A stretch of DNA of 64,000 nucleotides from Hordeum vulgare subsp. vulgare (Eukaryota > Streptophyta > Magnoliopsida > Poales > Poaceae). The stretch lies in assembly GCF_904849725.1 (NCBI RefSeq), contig NC_058522.1, positions 459,112,844 through 459,176,843 on the forward strand. Reading direction: 5' to 3'. Below are positions 1 to 11,499 of the stretch, in pieces. The translations under genes were made by a program, and so were the position numbers. The notes beneath the pieces were generated by a model, which had not been told where the DNA came from, did no database searches, and worked only from the letters and a program-made list of their open reading frames with translations. Within the stretch, counting starts at the first letter, position 1. Each line of letters begins with the position of its first letter.

Positions 1-376
1 TGGAAATTGTTGGTGGTACCAATTTTGGTGGTTTGGGTTTGGACAAAGATATTTTGTGGGAGAATGGCCGAGTGTTTTGGTGGCTACCTCTAAGCACTTG
101 AGAAACCAATTCATCATAATACCTCATCCCCTTTTAATACTATTGGCTTTCCTATGGACTCAAAGTGATTTCTTACAAAGTATAAAATGAAGAGTCTTCT
201 TGCTTGAAGCTTGAGCCAATCCTATTCCTTCCTTGCATCAAGGGGCATCTCCTCACAATCCTATAGCCAAAGCATCTTTGAACGTTTCTGAAATGTACTT
301 GAATAAACTCATTAGTCGAATGATGCATATGTTGTGATTAATTACGAAAACCACCTTAGGGAGCAATTGTGCTTTC
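1..376 (-). repeat. Element A: 3' LTR, partial
   Basis: This is the end of a minus-strand LTR; the window opens inside it. It matches 42320-42689 closely over about 360 bases, which is the matching end of the 5' LTR of the same element. It ends at 376 (LTR terminus TG on the minus strand), directly next to a polypurine tract. It contains one copy of the palindrome TGGTGGTACCA (11-21) that recurs in A. The target-site duplication cannot be checked because the other LTR end lies outside the window. Confidence 0.85.
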
Positions 377-390
377 AATCTCCCCCTTCT
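377..390 (-). other. Element A: polypurine tract
   Basis: The minus strand reads AAGAAGGGGGAGAT immediately before the 3' LTR. This is the expected plus-strand primer site for LTR-retrotransposon reverse transcription. It fixes the LTR boundary at 376. Confidence 0.8.
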
Positions 391-869
391 TGGTAATTGA
401 TGACAACATATAGATCAAAGCTTCAACAAAAGATATAATCAATGATTAGCATCGACACTTTGAGAAGTATGTGAAAAGCAAGAGATCCCCCTAAATTTGT
501 GCATTATTTGGAATATGCGTTTGGATGCAAATGCACAATCGATTAGGAACATGTGTTACTCTTCCATGTTACATACAACTTTGTGGTGCGCATAAATGAT
601 ATGAACGAATAGTAATGCACATAACACCAAACAAGAACATGAATGATCATCATGTAGATAGCTCAAAGGTAATAACGTGGTAGCATCAAACAACCATAGA
701 GTATGATCAAACACACTTCTAAACGGATCAAGTCATCCAAATGACCAAAAGTTTTGGAAAACAAAATGAGAGCAAGTAAAATACAAAGCTCTCCCTCTCT
801 AAGACCTATTTGATCTATACACTTCTCCCCATTTGGCAAGAAGTTACCTAAAAGTTCAAAGGTCTAGCA
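391..869 (-). other. Element A: 3' untranslated region
   Basis: About 480 bases of AT-rich sequence lie between the stop of the second ORF (870-872) and the polypurine tract. I see no convincing ORF in it, only runs rich in atgatc and caaatg. It is read here as the 3' UTR of the element. Confidence 0.6.
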
Positions 870-1105
870 CTAAGCGTCTCTGTGGGCACGATCTCCTCCG
901 GTAGCTGAAGATGGAGTGGACAAGAGAGCATCAACGAAGGCTTTTGAATATGTCGTTGGAGCTGGAGGTGTAGACAGTGGAGGTGCGGGAGGAGGAGCTA
1001 AAGCTTGAGCTGACGAAGATGGTCTTGCTTCTGAAACTCGCACAACTACTGAGGCAACTCATCATCATCATCATCACTGTTGGAGCGTGGAATCTTCATT
1101 GAGTC
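870..1105 (-). pseudogene. Element A: ORF2, C-terminal part
   Basis: The minus-strand frame has a Ser/Ala/Pro-rich segment (APPPAPPLSTPPAPTTY) followed by KAFVDALLSTPSSATGG and a stop at 870-872. It continues the second ORF of A from the other side of insertion G; the 5-bp duplication aactt marks the cut. A low-complexity Pro/Ala linker before a short conserved tail fits the C-terminus of a coiled-coil protein. The function is unknown. Confidence 0.55.
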
Positions 1106-1110
1106 AACTT

Positions 1111-2881
1111 TGTTGGGTAACGTTGCATGGGAAACAAAATTTTCCTACGTGGAAACACGATCTATCCATGGTGATGACCAACTATGAGAGGAGAGATTGA
1201 ATAATTACATACCCTTGTAGATCGCTAAGCGTAAGCATTCAAGTAAGCGGTTGATGTAGTGGTACGTCTTTGCGATCCAATCACGAACCGTCCCACGATC
1301 TCCCGACCAAGTGCCGAAGGGACGACACCTCCGCGTTCAACACACGTACAGCTTGGTGATGCCTTCACCTCCTCAATCCAGCGAGCGATGGTGAAGTAGC
1401 AGCCCGAGTCCTCTGGCAGCATGATGGCATGGTGAGGTGTTGGTGGTGATAGCTGAGCAGGGCTTCACCATGGGGTTCTGAAGGAGAGAAACTACGAGGG
1501 GGAGGAGGTGCAGCGCTGCGGCAAGATTGTCGTGTGGCTGCCATCTCTCTACCTCTTTATATATAGGGGAAGAGAGAGGGGAGGGCTCCCTAGGGTTTCC
1601 CCCTAGGGACCGGCGACCAAGGGAGGAGAGGGGCGACGGCTAGGGCTGGGTGGCCCCTCCCACTTGGGTGCCTTGCCACCCAAGTTGGGATGTCGACGCC
1701 CCAAGGAGGATCCCACCCCTTCAGCCAAAGTGGGTTGGGGAGAGGGGTTGTGCCCAGTCCCCTGGTGGGCTGCGGTGCCCCCTCTACTTGTCCCATGAGG
1801 CCCCCAACAATTATTGGGGCCTCCAAAAACCTCTTTCGACACTCTGTGAATCCCTCGGTACACCTCGGAACACTTCCGGACTCCAATGAACTTCATCCAT
1901 ATCAGTCTTCACCTCTGGACTATTCCGGAGTTCCTCGTCACGTCCAGAATCTCATCCGCGACTCCGAACAACCTTCGGTCACCAACACTATGACTCATTT
2001 ATGCTTATATCGTCACCGAACCTTAAGTGTTTAGACCTTGCAGTTTCGAGAACTATGTAGACATGAATGAGACACTCTCCTGTCAATAACCAATAGCGGA
2101 ACCTCGATGCTCAAATTGGTTCCTACATATTGTATGAAGATCTTTCATCGTTTGAACCTCAATGTCAAGCACTCAATTAATCCCGTATGCTATTCCCTTT
2201 GTCCATCAGTATGTTACTTTCTTGAGATTCGATCGTCGGTATCTCCATACCTAGCTCAATCTCGTTACCGACAAGTCTCTTTACTCGTTTTGTGATACAA
2301 GATCCCGTGACCAACTCCTTACTCACATTGCTTGAAAGCTCATTGTGACGTCGTATTACCAAGTGGGCCCAGATATACCTCTCCGTTATACAAGGTGACA
2401 AATCTGAGTGTCGATTCACGCCAACCCAACAGACCACCTCGGAGATGCCTGTAGAGCACCTTTATAGTCACCCAGTTACGTTGTGATGTTTAATACACAC
2501 AAGGCATTCCTTCGGTGTCCGGGAGTTTCATGATCTCATGGTCATAGGAACAGATACTTGACATGCAGAAAACAGTAACAGTAAACTGGCACGATCATAT
2601 GCTATGTTTATAGTTTGGGTCTTGTCCATCACATCATTCTCGCAATGATGTGATCGTGTTATCAAATGACAACTCATGTCTATGGTCAGGAAACCTTGAC
2701 CATCTTTGATTAACGAGCTATTCCATTAGAGGCTTACTAGGGACAGTGTGTTTTCTATTTATCCACACATGTATTTGAGGTTCCAATCAATAAAATTCTA
2801 GCATGGATAATAAATGATTATCTTGAAAAAGTAAATTAATAATAATTACTTTATTATTGCCTCTAGGGAATATTTCCAACA
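1111..2881 (-). repeat. Element G: 3' LTR
   Basis: This 1771-base LTR runs from TGTTGGG at 1111 to TTTCCAACA at 2881 on the plus strand, the reverse of the BARE/WIS/Angela LTR. It is homologous end to end with 18414-19839 plus 28448-28797. The ORFs at 1590-2295 and similar ones are open by chance inside the LTR and are not genes. Confidence 0.92.
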
Positions 2882-2894
2882 GTCTCCCACTTGC
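2882..2894 (-). other. Element G: polypurine tract
   Basis: The minus strand reads GCAAGTGGGAGAC directly before the 3' LTR. The same motif precedes the 3' LTR of H at 26621-26633. It is the second-strand primer site typical of this Copia family. Confidence 0.85.
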
Positions 2895-3753
2895 ACTAGA
2901 GTCAATAATCTAGCTCACATCACTATGTGATTTACATTGTAATGAATCTAGCACCCATACAATTACGGTATTGATCATGTTTGGCCCGTGGAAGAGGCTT
3001 AGTCAACGGGTCTGCAACATTAAGATCCGTGTGCAGTTTACAAATGTTTATGTCCTCCCCCTTGATATAATCGTGGATGGAATTGATGCATCACTTTATT
3101 TCTCTGGTCCTCTTGCGAAATCTCTGTTCCTTGGCTAGAGAAATGGCACCAGTGTTGTCACAGAACAGAGTCATTGGATCTAGTGCACTTGGCACGACTC
3201 CAAGATCTGTCATGAACTCCTTCATCCACACACCTTCTTTAGCCGCCTTCGCGGCAACTATGTACTCCGCTTTGCATGTAGAATCTACTACCACGCTTTG
3301 CTTGGAACTGCACAAGCTTACCGCACCCCCATTGAGAATATATACGTATCTGATTTGCTACTCAGAGTGATCCGGATCAGTGTCAAAGCTTGCATTGACG
3401 TAACCCTTTACGACGAGCTCTTGATCACCTCCATACATGAGAAACACTTCCTTAGTCCTTTTCAGGTACTTCAGAATATTCTTGACCATTTCCAGTGTTC
3501 AATTCATGGATCACTTTGAAACCTTCCCGCCATACTTATGGCAAGGCTGACATCAGGTCTTGTGGACTACATTGCATACATGATAGAGCTTATGGATGAA
3601 GCATAGGGGACACCACTCATCTTTTCTCTATCTTTTGCAGTCATTGGGCATTGAGTCTTACGCAACTAAACACCTTGCAACACAGGTAAGAACCCTTTCT
3701 TGGACAGATCCATTTTTAACTTCTGCAAAACTTTGTCAAGGTATGTGCTCTGT
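2895..3753 (-). pseudogene. Element G: RNase H and end of RT, broken
   Basis: This is the C-terminal RNase H part of a Copia polyprotein. In 3315-3091 the frame shows KQSVVVDSTCKAEYI, the acidic VDST...E pattern, then WMKEFMTDLGVVP and LFCDNTGAI, which are signature RNase H segments. The more N-terminal part (3316-3753) is split by stops and frameshifts. The solo LTR inserted at 3754 separates it from the RT domain at 7060-7750. Confidence 0.85.
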
Positions 3754-6700
3754 TGTAACAACCCAAAATTATAAATTTTGGAATGTTAATATAATTATTA
3801 GATTGATTGTTTGTTGGTTGCCTGAGTGATTGAAACTTGAGTGGAATTTGAAACTTCTCAAAAAAATGAGAGGGAATAAGATGACTTTCCCAAAATTTTC
3901 TATTTTGAATCCCTTTTCAATTTTGAGTTTGAATATTTTCAAAACCCTTTAATTAAAAAAAAAATCAAACGAGAGGAGGAAAATGACACTCCAAAATCAG
4001 AGACAATGTCTTGATTCAAATTTTAAGTATTTGCAATTTATTTGAAATTCAAATTCCTTTTAATTTTAAAGTTATTGCAAAAAAATAATTTTTTGAAAAA
4101 AGTATTTTTTTGGTTTTGAAAATATGTTCATGATTTAGAAAATTTTATTCTGAAAATTTTGATATATAAAATGTTCTCTCTTTTTCATTTATACGTTTTT
4201 CTTCTTTGTTTTATTTAGAAAAAAATTATTCATTCGCAAAAAAAAAAAAAAAACCAAAGCTCGCCGAGGCCAACCATGCGCATGTGCTGTGGCTGGCCGA
4301 TTCCTTGGCCCATGAGGCAATTTTGTCCCTCTTTTTTCTATTTTGCCTACGTTACGTATATATTTAGTCCCACATCGCCTATCTATGGACCATTAGACCT
4401 CCCTTCCACATATAAATATAGACCCATATGAGCATCCAAAAATCATCTATTTCGGGTTAAATCAATCTTTTGGTTTAACTAGATTTATTAAATAAAAAAA
4501 AATTCTTCTCTTCGGCGGGATTTCTCGAAGTCGTCTCCTCATTGGAATTTATTCTTACTCTGCATTCTAAAGGTATTTCTCGTCGTATTTTTTTATACTC
4601 CCGTAGTTTATTATTTCTAGACTAGTATTCCTACACCAGTATACGATAGAGTAATTAGATTTATCAATTAGTCTGTGTATTTACACATTAGTACTAGAAT
4701 TCTTTTAGACATAGCACTTTTCTTCCGTAAAACAGCTTGGCCCTGATTTTTCAAATAGCCATAACTTTTTACTCGTTTATCCGAATTAGATGAAACCAAC
4801 GCCTAGAGTTTCGTCTTGATCCCACCTATCCGATGAACCTATCATATCAACTTTTTTTGAAATTTTCAAATTGCGAAATTTGTTCATGTTCATACTCAAA
4901 CTTCTTTTGATCATATCTTTTTATCCGTAGCTCCGTTTTAGATGAATTCAATTGCGTCGGGTCCGTATCAAAGTAATCTTTCCGTTTGTATCATTAGTTT
5001 TAACTTTTCAACTTATGATTTTGATCAAATCAGATTTATCTATTAGTGCCCAAAAGTGTTCACATCGTTTTAAGCCGATTCAATGTTATATTGACGTATT
5101 TGTATCTTTTGATCCGCTAGTTCAAATCTAGTAATTCTTTTTTCTACACGCTCATATTGATCTCCTATATCTAGTAGCATCATTAGTTTCGACCTTTGAA
5201 CCTTACAAATTTGAGCGATTCAAATTTGTATTCGAACATTCATTTGATCTTATCTTGCAAATCGTACCACCTTTTCAATTGATTCCTTTTACCCCTAAAC
5301 ACTCATGTCATATCTTTTTGTACGTAACCATCGTACTTCAGGTCAACTTCTCTTGACCTTTTGAATGCAAATTCAATTCATACTTCAATTCGCTATAACT
5401 TGCGTTGTAGTGCTCCATTTCAAGAAATTCTTTCTACAAATAAATTCGTATGTCTTATACTATTTGTCAAATAACATTCATGTTGTTCTCCCAATATTTT
5501 TTATCATCTCCCATAGTATATGCAAGTCGAGCTTATATAGCAATAGTTCATCGTCCATTAACTCTTTTGATCTCATTCATGCACCTTCACTTTACAACAC
5601 ACTTAGGACCTTCTTATTAAACCTTAGTACGTTGTTATTTTGCACCAAGACATGCTTTGTTCTTATGTTCTCTTGGTTCTTCCTTTTTGGCATGAATGTT
5701 TATTGAATGCTATTTGTTTACGATAGATTGCTCGGAGTGTGGCGGGTAGAATTATCAGGATTATGAGAGCGACTATCTTCATCAAGTAATACCAGGCAAG
5801 TCACTTTGATCATACTATCACCTATGTTTTATGCATTGTAGTTCTACCATCCTATGCCCAATTGCATGCTGCCTAGGTACTTGGAAACTTTAGTCTAGTT
5901 GTAGTATCATGTGGTAGGAACACAACAACCCCGACACTTGGCCCCGGGACGACAATTTCTTAATGCTATGCTTGAGTAGACGGGTTATCGGTTGAGAGTA
6001 TACCACGAGTGATGCGAGATTGATATAATAATCAAGACCGGACTAAGACAAGATTTTCAAGACCTCGGACGCAATGCAACACTGGGTGAAGGACGGTTGA
6101 TCGGCTCCCTGGAAAACCCAGTGGATGCCCGGGATGCTGGAGAGGCCATGTCATCCTGCGGAAAGCTTCACCCAGGCTCAAAGAGACGGACGGATATTTT
6201 CAAGACCCAAGGCTTACCTGCACAGCCACAAGTCATTATGGGCTCTGGCTTGGTTGGACAACGCGGCGACTCTGGACAGGCGGTGCTAGCAGATGTAGAC
6301 GAACGGTAGGAATGGATGGGCACCGACAGGGATTCAGAGGGACCCGTTGAAAGACCATGTTTTGATCATCCGGTCTTCAAACACCCTGAAGTGCGAGGAC
6401 AAACCCGGAGGTGATCAAATCTTGTGGGGAACGTGTGCAAAACTCTGCAGAGTACTCAAACTCGATTAGCCGTGTCCACGGTCATGGACAACTTGAGCCA
6501 AAGGAACTGAAGTTATCTGGATTTCTCAACACCATTATATATATTTGATGAGGGTAATTATTGAAAACTCGGGTACGAGAACTGGTTGGCGGAACCATCT
6601 CGTTAACAACCAACAAAGTAGTAACATTTTGCTTTTAGCCCTCTCTTGATGTAGGAGAAAACTTGCTTTTTCGCTAAAAACTTATAGCCCCACCTGCCAT

Positions 6701-7054
6701 ATATGCATGTAGAATAGATGATTATTATTTTACCCCCCTCTCTTATGTGACTTGCCAGCATATTCAATATGCTGACCTACACGGCTGCAACGTCTTATGT
6801 TGCAGATATTTTTCTTCGACGAGTAAGAGTACGATTCAGGGTTACGGTCTACACTCAACTTGCCGTTGGTGTTTATTGGGACTCCACTCCCTTGACTGCT
6901 TCCGCTGAGATATTTAAGGTATATATCAGTTTTACGCTATTTACATGTGATTGCACTTTGATATATACATTGATGTACTGTGTGTGCCAGCATACTGATC
7001 CAGGGATGGCACAGAAACACAGAGGCTTGACTCGTCTTGAGTCAGGTCGCTACA
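3754..7054. mobile_element. Solo LTR, about 3.3 kb
   Basis: The sequence begins TGTAACAACCC and ends GGTCGCTACA, and is bracketed by a perfect 5-bp duplication, tctgt (3749-3753 and 7055-7059). Removing it rejoins the RT and RNase H of G. I find no primer site, polypurine tract, second LTR copy or pol motif inside, so it reads as a solo LTR left by recombination of a larger, probably Gypsy-type, element. A TATA-like TATAAATA lies at 4411-4418, which suggests a plus-strand LTR. The rest is AT-rich 5' half, more GC-rich 3' half, with only chance ORFs (for example 5365-5706). A small LARD-like element is a less likely alternative. Confidence 0.75.
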
Positions 7055-7059
7055 TCTGT

Positions 7060-7750
7060 GAAAGTCCTATTAAGCGTCTCGATCTATCTCTATAGATCTT
7101 GATGCCTAATATGTAAGCAACTTCTCCTAGGTCCTTCATTGAAAAACTCTTGTTCAAATAATCCATTACACTTCCCAAAAATTCTATATTGTTTCAAGTG
7201 AGAAATATGTCATCCGCGTATAATATTAGAAACACTATAGAGCTCCCACTCACTTTCTTGTAAATACAAGCTTCTCCATAAACTTGTATAAATCCAAACG
7301 CCTTGATCACCTCATCAAAATGCGCATTCCAACTCTGAGATGCTTGCACCAGTCCATAAATGGATCGCTGGATCTTGCACACTTTGTTAGCATTCTCTGG
7401 ATCGACAAAACCTTCCGGTTGCATCATCTACAACTCTTCCTTCGGGAAACCGTTAAGGAACGCTGTTTTGATAGCCATCTGGCAAATATCATAATAAAAA
7501 AATGCAACATTTGCTAACATGATTCTGACGTACTTAAGCATCGCTACGGGTGAGGAAGTCTCATCGTAATCAACTCCTTGAACTTGTGAAAAACCCTTTG
7601 CCACAAGTCGAGGTTTATAGACGGTGATATTATCGTCGGCATCCGTCTTCTTCTTAAAGATCCATTTATTCTGAATGGCCATTCAACCTTCAGGTAATTC
7701 TTCCAAAGTCCACACTTCGTTTTCATACATGGATCCTATCTTTGATTTCA
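7060..7750 (-). pseudogene. Element G: reverse transcriptase, broken
   Basis: Two in-frame pieces, 7682-7428 and 7427-7194, are separated by a single TAG. The first has W-I-F-K-K-K...YKPRLVAKGFSQVQGVDYDETSSPV, the start of a Copia RT palm. The second has the GFVDPENANKVCKIQRSIYGL.Q segment and ends in YADDIFLT, where YADD is the catalytic polymerase motif (usually YVDD). A second stop follows at 7194. The protein made from this copy would be truncated before the catalytic site. Confidence 0.88.
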
Positions 7751-7915
7751 TGGCCTCTGGACATTTGTTTGAATCAGGGCCCACCATCGCTTCTCCATAG
7801 CTCGTAGGTTCATCGTTGTCCCACAACATGGCAGTTAAGACAGGGTTACCGTACCACTCAGGAGCGGTGCATGCCCTTGTCGACCTACGAGGTTTGATAG
7901 CAACTTGATCAGAAG

Positions 7916-9041
7916 CTACATGATCATCATCATGGGCTTCACTTCAACTGGTGTATGCTCCACACAAACATCTTTCTGCATTGCGCTACTCTCTAGTTGA
8001 AGTAAAGGTTCTACAACCTCATCAAGTTCTATCTTCCTCCCACTCAATTCTTCAGAGAGAAACTCTTTGTCAAGAAATGTTCCATTTTTAGCAATAAACA
8101 CTTTGCCTTTAGATCTGATATAGAAGATGTATCCAACTATCTCTTTTGGATATCCTATGAAGACACATTTCTCCGCTTTGGGTTCCAGCTTTTCACGCTG
8201 AAGCTTTTTGACATAAGCATCACATCCCCAAACTTTAAGAAACGACAACTTTGGTTTCTTGCTAAACCACACTTCATAAGGCGTCGTCTCCACGGATTTT
8301 GATGGTGCCCTATTTAAAGTGAATGCAGCTGTCTCTAATGCATAACCCCAAAATGATAACGGCAAATCGGTAAGAGACATTATAGAATGCACCATATCCA
8401 ATAAAGTACGATTACGATTTTTGGACACACAATTGCGATGTGGTGTTCTAGGCGGAATCAACTGTGAAACAATTCTACATTGTCTTAAGTGAGTGCCAAA
8501 CTCAAAACTCACATATTCTCCTCCTCGATCAGATCGTAGGAATTTGATCTTCATGTTATGATGATTCTCTACTTCACTCTGAAATGGCTTGAACTTTTCA
8601 AACGTTTCAGACTTGTGTTTCATTAAGTAAATATATCCATAGCTACTTAAGCCATCTGTAAAGGTGATAAAATATTGATAACCACCATAGTCCTCTATGC
8701 TTATTGGTCCACACACATCAATATGTATGATCTCCAATATGTCACTTGCGTGCTCCATTGGTCCGGAGAACGGGGTCTTAGTCATCTTGCCCATAAGGCA
8801 TGGTTCACATGTGTCAAGTGATTCAAAATCAAGTGACTCCAAAAGTCCATCAACAAGGAGTTTCTTCATGCATTTTATACCAATATGAACTAAGAGGCAG
8901 TGCCACAAGAAAGTGGCACTATCATTATCAACTCTACATCCTTTGGCATCAACGTTATGAATATGTGTGTCATCACTATCGAGATTCAATAAGAACAAAC
9001 CCCTCACATTGGGTGCATGACCATAAATGATATTACTCATA
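7916..9041 (-). pseudogene. Element G: integrase, long open frame with catalytic Glu lost
   Basis: This is the longest open frame of G (about 375 codons of host sequence up to the MULE junction; the apparent start at 9079 is inside the MULE TIR). Pre-integrase residues LWHC..VHIG and CEPC give the HHCC zinc region. The core has HIDVCGP (first Asp), LRSDRGGEY (second Asp), and VSKNRNRTLLDMV where the family has VSERRNRT, so the third catalytic residue, Glu, is Lys. LNRAPSKSVETTPYE and FLKVWGCDAYVK follow, then the C-terminal segment with FIGYP. The cut at 9042-9050 removes the N-terminal link to gag and protease. It is open but very unlikely to be active. Confidence 0.88.
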
Positions 9042-9050
9042 TAAATATAA

Positions 9051-9212
9051 GGATTTTTATTTCTGTGCCCCTGGTTCATTATCTCTACTCATTCATCCCC
9101 ATGCTCTTAACTTTTGCTCACTTTTCCCCACTCCCTTGGCCGAAACCCTCAGAACTGGTCACAAACGGTGGATGTCGTCGGGTCGGTGCTTTGAGCGTTA
9201 ACTCTGACGAGT
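9051..9212 (+). repeat. MULE left terminal inverted repeat
   Basis: This matches the reverse complement of 16795-16967 with scattered substitutions and small indels. Well conserved blocks include GTGCCCCTGGTTC, TTAACTTTTGCTCACTTTTC and CGTTAACTCTGA. It defines the left end of the element. Confidence 0.9.
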
Positions 9213-9423
9213 GGGGCTGCGCTGACTGTGTCGCCCGTTGGACCTGATGAGTGGGGTCACGGCAGATGGTGCCGCGGTTAGCCCGTTGGGCCGTGGTTAG
9301 AATTGGGCCGTGCGCGCGCCGCAACGACAGAAGCCTGTTATGCATGCACGACATGTCCAGCTAGCCTGCATGCATGCACGTAGCTAGCCTACCTACATGC
9401 GCCACCGCCTGCCGCCACGATGC

Positions 9424-9534
9424 GCTGACCGGCCTCTTTTTCATGCGAGCCGCCACAGACGCTGACCGGCCTCTTTTTCACGCGAGCTGCCACGGACGCT
9501 GACCGACCTCTTTTTCACGCGAGCCGCCACAGAC
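9424..9534 (+). repeat. MULE subterminal tandem repeat, 3 x 37 bp
   Basis: Three copies begin GCTGACC at 9424, 9461 and 9498, a strict 37-base period. Each includes CCTCTTTTTCA and GCGAGC with few differences. Just outside (9338-9400) is a run of GCATGCATGCA-type RY repeats. Subterminal repeats in Mutator elements can be transposase-binding sites; that role here is inference. Confidence 0.8.
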
Positions 9535-9741
9535 GGTTGCTGCCGCTGGTTCGTATCATCTCCCACGCGTGTCTCCTCGATGTAGAGAGCATTGTTTCAC
9601 ACTTTTCGATCCACTCACATCTATTCAACGTGGAAATTAAAACCTGTTGACAATAAAAGTGGCATATCGATCGACGTGGCTCGTTTGAACATAGCAAATC
9701 CAAAGCGCGGCCGGTGCCACTCCCCTTCCCTTCCCTTTCCC

Positions 9742-9749
9742 TATTTAAA
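9742..9749 (+). promoter_or_regulatory. TATA-like box of the left MULE gene
   Basis: TATTTAAA lies 79 bases upstream of the ATG at 9829. It follows a pyrimidine-rich run and precedes a CA-rich leader. It is a plausible core promoter for the next gene. Confidence 0.5.
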
Positions 9750-9828
9750 CCACCACCCCTCCACCTATTCTCCACAAATCCATTTGCGTCGCCCCCCAAA
9801 CTCGGAGCACTCTCAAAGCGAGGCGAGG

Positions 9829-10254
9829 ATGCAATACAACGGCCGCACCATCGAGCTCCCACCGACCATGGCGGAGAGACTCTATTCGCCCGGCGTCGTC
9901 GTGGAGAGGACGCTCCACGTGTGGTCGATCTCACGCTGGAGGGGTTCAAGGGGGTTTGCCGAGTGGTTCCTCCGTGCGGGCTTCGCCCACCTCCAGGCGG
10001 GCTCGCCGGTGGCATTTCGACTCAACGATGTGGGTCCAAACTCCAGGACTCCGCCGATAGGGCTCACCATCACCTTCACCAACAGTTTTGACGTGTCTTA
10101 GCTCCCCGGCAAGGTGTTTTGGTGTGGATGCGAATTCATCGCATTCACAACCCACAACATCTACACAAACTTCGACTGCATCTTCCCCACCCACGATAGT
10201 ATGCACATCTTGCTCTACTACATCGGCCAGGACGACATGGAGAGGGAGCAGTGA
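9829..10254 (+). pseudogene. MULE-borne gene of unknown function, one premature stop
   Basis: A single reading frame of 142 codons runs from ATG 9829 to TGA 10252-10254, interrupted only by TAG at 10099-10101 (codon 91). Before the stop it reads RLYSPGVVVER and later FAHLQAGSPVAFRL and GLTITFTNSFD. After it come KVFWCGCEFIAF and MHILLYYIGQDDMEREQ. I do not recognise a domain. Typical signs of a real gene are the TATA-like box, the short leader, the GC-rich codon use and the continuous frame on both sides of the stop. It is transcribed inward from the left TIR, in the position of mudrB in MuDR, but shows no clear likeness to mudrB. It may be a captured host gene. Confidence 0.5.
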
Positions 10255-11499
10255 AGAGAAGGCGCAGTGAAGATGGTGGTGAAGTCCCGGTCCCAGTCTT
10301 GCCCTAGGGTGTTAGGGATTTTTATATTTTATATATTTTTAACTTAATTATGTCGTTGGTTGTACTGTGAACATGGTTATGCTTGCTATATATTTATATC
10401 CCTATTTGATATGTCGTTGGTTATCAGTGTTTTTTCTTGCTATCTCTATCTTATTTGATGTGAGATAAATCACTAGATAGATATGGTGCCGTACACGAGC
10501 CCTTCTGCATTCCTCAATGAAACCAGCAAGTTTTCGCCCATTTAGAGTAGGGTCAAGTTTTCGGACACGCGGATAATGGAGTATTTGAAGTGTCAAAAAG
10601 GAAACTAAAGCTAGAAAAATGAGCCATGTTGATGTTGAAAAGAAGAAGAAGAAAAGCTAATTTTTTTGAATTGTTGGTGGCCCTATTCCGTATATTGTAT
10701 AAACCAAAGCAAGCTAATTTTTGAATAGTTTAGGGTACCCTATGTTTTATGTAAGAAGTATGCTATGGTTGCTACTTTTTATGTTATGGAGTACGTGAGA
10801 TATCGGTCAATGGATATGGTGCCGTAGCCGAGCCGTAGACAAGCTCTCTAGATGGATATGGTGCCATAGCCGAGCCTAGACATGCTCTCTAGATTGATAT
10901 GCTGGCTAATGGTGCCACCAAACTTTATTTTAGATGTGGTTTAAGATGGATATAATGATCTACATAATTAAGTCTGACATGTTCTTAATAAAAAACAAAA
11001 ACAAAAAACCGTGTATACAATATTTTCTTGCAACAAAAACTTGTTTATAATACCGGCAGTCAAAAAATGAAAGTGTTGTGCCGTAGGAAATATACAGAAG
11101 GAAATTGCCATGATATGTGGAGTACAAATAAATTTGACATGTGCAAGTCCAACAATAAATCGATTTACCATCATGCACTATTTTTATTTGGTATGGCAAT
11201 AAATGGATTTACCATGGTAGTAATCAAGGGAAAAAACAGAGCCAGCGCGTGGGCCTTCGACACTCAACGCAATAAGACGGCCCAACCAGAGCTTAGTTTC
11301 AACGCAATGAGACGGCCCAACCAGACGCAATGACACTCAACACAATGAAACTAAAGAAACTGAAAGTGTACAAAAGTGACGAAACTGATGGGTACCCGAA
11401 ACTCACATGATCCACAAATTAAGCAACATAGAGCATAGAGCACATGATCCACAAATTTAACCAAATCCTAGAGCACATGACACCACACTAATAACATCT
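10255..11499. other. MULE internal non-coding region with diverged repeats
   Basis: No convincing gene is present. A phrase built on GATATGGTGCCGTA with CGAGCC recurs near 10479, 10815 and 10855, and in the last two with CTCTCTAGA, making an imperfect repeat of about 40 bases. The rest is AT-rich. The stretch 11242-11330 repeats the phrase GACGGCCCAACCAGA. Confidence 0.5.

Noticed and set aside
4243..4256. A run of A that could be the tail of a LINE or processed pseudogene
   Set aside because: It lies inside the solo LTR whose borders and target duplication are clear. No coding sequence precedes it, and the surrounding DNA is AT-rich throughout.
9140..9330. GC-rich stretch at the MULE left end as a host promoter or CpG island
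   Set aside because: It is the inner part of the TIR and its flank, matched at the right end; no host gene follows.
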